From assembly GCA_964426655.1 (NCBI GenBank), contig CAYRQT010000068.1, positions 1 through 7,110 of the forward strand: DNA of 7,110 nt, in the 5' to 3' direction. The stretch comes from RGIG8306 sp964426655 (GTDB taxonomy: Bacteria; Bacillota; Clostridia; Lachnospirales; Lachnospiraceae). Positions 6,731-7,110 of the stretch are shown piece by piece. The position numbers were made by a program, and so were the translations under genes. How positions within the stretch are numbered: the first letter of the stretch is position 1; the number at the start of each line of letters is the position of its first letter. The notes under the pieces are model-generated. The model saw only the letters and a list, made by a program, of their open reading frames with translations, did no database searches and was not told the DNA's origin.

Positions 6731-7110
6731 ATGTTAAAAAAGGACGCTACAATTCAGGATATTAAGGAGGAGGTACTCTTCCAGGTGGCCCGGCTAAGTT
6801 TTGCAGGCACGTTGGAGGAAGAAAAGGATGCCCTTCCCTATGCCATGATTCCCGGCCCCCAGGCCAATTTCCGCTGCTGTATTTACAGAGAGCGGGAGGT
6901 GATCCGACAGCGGATCCGTCTGGCCCAGAACAAACCCGGAAGCGGCACCTCCGCCAGAAATCTGATTCAGGTGGTGGAAGCAGCCTGCGCAGACTGTCCC
7001 ATCTCTCCCTATGTGGTCACGGACAACTGCCAGAAATGCATGGGTAAATTCTGCCAGCAGGCCTGTCATTTCGGGGCCATATCCATGGGCAGCGAAAGGG
7101 CCCATATTGA
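6731..7110 (+). CDS. N-terminal part of a probable monomeric [FeFe] hydrogenase (group B-like), cut by window end
   Basis: The visible 126 residues begin MLKKDATIQDIKEEVLFQVA and resemble the N-terminus of the monomeric group B1/B3 [FeFe] hydrogenases of anaerobic Firmicutes, which reduce protons to H2 with electrons from ferredoxin. Signs are the PGP-x-x-x-x-RCCIYRERE segment (C49, C50), a paired C86-x2-C89-P, and C100-x2-C103-x4-C108-x3-C112 followed by HFGAI, an iron-sulfur cluster binding pattern in which the usual proline after the last cysteine is histidine. The catalytic H-cluster motifs would lie beyond the window, so enzymatic function cannot be confirmed here; a related iron-sulfur protein without H-cluster remains possible. 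The start at 6731 has AGGAAAGGATGG upstream; an ATG at 6721 is in another frame that stops at 6765. The gene is divergent from purL and has its own promoter. Confidence 0.75.
   Translation, partial: MLKKDATIQDIKEEVLFQVARLSFAGTLEEEKDALPYAMIPGPQANFRCCIYREREVIRQRIRLAQNKPGSGTSARNLIQVVEAACADCPISPYVVTDNCQKCMGKFCQQACHFGAISMGSERAHI

Noticed and set aside
6794..7105. Minus-strand open frame of 103 codons opposite the hydrogenase-like gene
   Set aside because: Antisense to a frame with clear iron-sulfur Cys motifs; no ribosome site or recognisable domain.
1..7110. CRISPR arrays, tRNA/rRNA genes, insertion sequences, phage attachment sites
   Set aside because: No regularly spaced repeats, cloverleaf, transposase-like frames or terminal inverted repeats were found.

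Overview
The window looks like a draft chromosome segment from an anaerobic gut-type Clostridia, most likely Lachnospiraceae. The reasons are a single-chain clostridial-type PurL, the start of a monomeric group B-like [FeFe] hydrogenase, an Ada-like AraC regulator, a DUF4418 membrane protein, AGGAGG-type ribosome binding sites and a roughly even base composition. A run of 10 Ns (942-951) shows that the assembly is scaffolded. The family assignment is inference; no rRNA or other marker gene is present.

Layout. Positions 1-1709, minus strand, hold a compact operon in the order DUF4418 membrane protein (1709-1296), FtsX/MacB-type ABC permease (1294-97, interrupted by the N gap), then the first bases of what should be the partner ATPase (start 100, overlapping the permease stop as ATGA). 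The ATPase frame is broken within 25 codons. Positions 1906-2508, minus strand, encode a small, very cysteine-rich AraC-family regulator with an Ada-type zinc-binding N-terminus; it ends in its own terminator. Positions 2754-6500, minus strand, encode full-length phosphoribosylformylglycinamidine synthase (purL), followed by a strong terminator. A 230-base divergent promoter region separates purL from a plus-strand gene starting at 6731. That gene encodes the N-terminal part of a probable monomeric [FeFe] hydrogenase and is cut by the window end.

How they may work together. The regulator gene and the DUF4418/ABC operon are separate transcription units, split by a terminator, but each leader contains the same 16-bp near-palindrome, GTTAGATTAAACTAAC. 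In front of the regulator gene it sits on the predicted transcription start of a good sigma-70-type promoter. This suggests one regulon. The TTAG-N6-CTAA form is reminiscent of DtxR/IdeR-family metalloregulator sites, and the DUF4418 protein has Cys/His/Met-rich loops predicted to face outside. Together these suggest, as a hypothesis only, a metal- or redox-linked membrane system made of DUF4418 protein, MacB-like ABC transporter and Cys-rich Ada/AraC regulator. purL and the hydrogenase gene are ordinary neighbours with no evident functional tie to it.
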